Assembly: GCA_030635005.1 (NCBI GenBank)
Contig: DAOVZS010000115.1
Location: 1-6,605 of the forward strand
DNA: 6,605 bases
Source: Thiomargarita sp.
GTDB taxonomy: Bacteria; Pseudomonadota; Gammaproteobacteria; Beggiatoales; Beggiatoaceae
Reading direction: 5' to 3'
Shown: in pieces, positions 5,840-6,605 of the stretch
Position numbering within the stretch: position 1 is the first letter of the stretch
How the letters are laid out: each line of letters begins with the position of its first letter
Program-made: the position numbers and the translations under genes
The notes under the pieces: generated by a model
Told to the model about the DNA's origin: nothing
What the model saw: the letters and a program-made list of their open reading frames with translations, nothing else
Database searches by the model: none

Positions 5840-5867
5840 ATATAGGGTTTTAGACTTGATTTTCAAG
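5840..5867 (-). promoter_or_regulatory. Sigma-32-like heat-shock promoter of dnaK
   Basis: The minus strand reads CTTGAAA (5867-5861), a 13-base spacer, then CCCTATAT (5847-5840). The heat-shock sigma factor consensus is CTTGAAA and CCCCATNT with a spacer of about this length, so the only departure is T for the fourth C. The -35 element lies within the last codons of grpE. The start point would be near 5833, leaving a leader of about 47 bases. TTGAAA with TATATA 16 bases away also allows vegetative sigma-70 use. No CIRCE element is present. Confidence 0.7.
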
Positions 5868-6518
5868 TGTTTGTTCAGGATCAGCGTTTTTAACGACGAC
5901 CACACGTGCAGGACGTAACAAACGATCATTGAGTTGATATCCTTTTTGATGGATATGCAATATCATGCCATTTTCCAGTTTTTCAGAAGGTTGCATGGCC
6001 ATCGCTTCATGCCATTGCGGATTAAATTTTTCATCAATGGGATTAATTTCCATGATGCCAAATTTTGTCAGGCTGTCGCTTAACATTTTTAAAGTGAGCG
6101 TCATACCATCACGAACCACATCATTATCTGTATCTGATAGGGCTTGTAAGCCTAATTCCATACTGTCTTTCACTGCCAGCATTTCTGTGGCAAATTTTTC
6201 TAAAGCATATTTACGGGCATGTTCTACATCACGTGTCATGCGTTTTTGTAAATTATCACATTCCGCTTGTTTGCGTAATAAGTTATCCCAATGCGTCTTA
6301 GACTGTTCGGCAGCCTTCACTAATAGATGATTTAAATCCTCTACTGTGGGTTGCGCATCTTCTTGTACAAGCTCAGTATCATCTTTTGTTTCTTTTGTTT
6401 CTTTTGTTTCTTTTATTTCTTCTGTTTCTTCTGTTTCTTTTGTTTCTTTTGTTTCTTTTGTTTCTTTTATCTCTGTTGCAGTTGTGTCAACTGCAGAAAT
6501 AGGGTCATGAATAGTCAT
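5850..6518 (-). CDS. grpE: Nucleotide exchange factor GrpE
   Basis: GrpE is the dimeric exchange factor that releases ADP from DnaK and resets the folding cycle. The protein has 222 residues against 197 in E. coli. The extra length is an N-terminal tail with nine tandem KET-type triplets (18-44). The long dimerising helix covers about 55-115 (AEQSKTHWDNLLRKQAECDN and onward), then the four-helix bundle segment to about 155. The beta-wing domain that contacts DnaK follows, with FNPQWHEAM at 165-173 and the family signature QKGYQLNDRLLRPARVVVVK at 191-210. ATG 6518 is the first in-frame start and lies about 25 bases below a predicted heat-shock start point; no clear Shine-Dalgarno sequence is visible. 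It is the first gene of the chaperone cluster, and its last codons contain the -35 element of the dnaK promoter. Confidence 0.97.
   Translation of the reverse strand: MTIHDPISAVDTTATEIKETKETKETKETEETEEIKETKETKETKDDTELVQEDAQPTVEDLNHLLVKAAEQSKTHWDNLLRKQAECDNLQKRMTRDVEHARKYALEKFATEMLAVKDSMELGLQALSDTDNDVVRDGMTLTLKMLSDSLTKFGIMEINPIDEKFNPQWHEAMAMQPSEKLENGMILHIHQKGYQLNDRLLRPARVVVVKNADPEQTLENQV
6387..6467. repeat. 9-bp tandem repeat encoding the GrpE N-terminal tail
   Basis: Nine tandem 9-bp units occupy 81 bases. The coding-strand unit is AAAGAAACA (Lys-Glu-Thr). In coding order there are four KET, one EET, one EEI and three KET units, the variants differing by single bases. The array lies in the disordered N-terminal extension ahead of the dimerising helix, and copy-number change would keep the reading frame. 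Confidence 0.92.
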
Positions 6519-6549
6519 AATGTCATTGTCTGGTTTTGAATGAGAATAG

Positions 6550-6578
6550 TAATAGGGATGATTGAGGTGTTGTTCAAG
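6550..6578 (-). promoter_or_regulatory. Sigma-32-like heat-shock promoter of grpE
   Basis: The minus strand has CTTGAAC (6578-6572), a 14-base spacer, then CCCTATTA (6557-6550). This resembles the heat-shock consensus CTTGAAA and CCCCATNT, with mismatches at the last base of the first box and at two bases of the second. The predicted start near 6543 would give a leader of about 25 bases to the grpE ATG. The same DNA also holds TTGAAC and TATTAC 17 bases apart, a moderate sigma-70 promoter. Nothing else was recognised between 6579 and the right edge. Confidence 0.55.
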
Positions 6579-6605
6579 GAAGAAATGTAAGATTAATTAA
6601 GAATG

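Noticed and set aside
5787..5849. CIRCE operator for HrcA upstream of dnaK
   Set aside because: No TTAGCACTC and GAGTGCTAA arms are present; the only repeats there are a short imperfect TACATTG palindrome and the 10-bp duplication.
6351..6539. Plus-strand frame of Phe and Cys repeats resembling a membrane peptide
   Set aside because: It is the antisense reading of the GrpE KET-coding repeat and has no independent support.

Overview
The window looks like a chromosomal segment of an AT-rich gammaproteobacterium. The order grpE-dnaK-dnaJ-dapB on the minus strand is a familiar gammaproteobacterial arrangement, and the proteins look like that class: DnaK ends in a DVVDAEF-type tail, and DnaJ and DapB are of Escherichia coli size. 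A Thiotrichales or Beggiatoa-like sulfur bacterium would fit, but that assignment is an impression, not a result.

The right three quarters (about 1761-6605, read right to left) is a housekeeping block. It carries GrpE (nucleotide exchange factor), DnaK (Hsp70), DnaJ (J-domain co-chaperone) and DapB (4-hydroxy-tetrahydrodipicolinate reductase, lysine and meso-DAP synthesis). The three chaperone genes encode one ATP-driven folding cycle. Heat-shock-type (sigma-32-like) promoters can be read upstream of grpE and again upstream of dnaK, the latter starting inside the end of grpE. GrpE has an N-terminal and DnaK a C-terminal charged tail, each made of a 9-bp tandem repeat in frame. A compact hairpin sits between dnaK and dnaJ.

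The left quarter (1-1760) is accessory in character and partly degraded. It starts with the 3' end of a type ISP restriction-modification enzyme, broken by a frameshift near base 355. One base after its stop comes a phosphoribosyltransferase-like gene that has an in-frame TGA at codon 18. A very AT-rich orphan gene for a coiled-coil protein with 18-residue repeats follows on the opposite strand. Conserved gene order therefore ends at dapB.

No complete new system can be demonstrated. The best candidates for a second look are the tightly coupled type ISP enzyme and phosphoribosyltransferase pair (both damaged here), and the parallel tripeptide-repeat tails on GrpE and DnaK. No gap between genes exceeds 300 bases.
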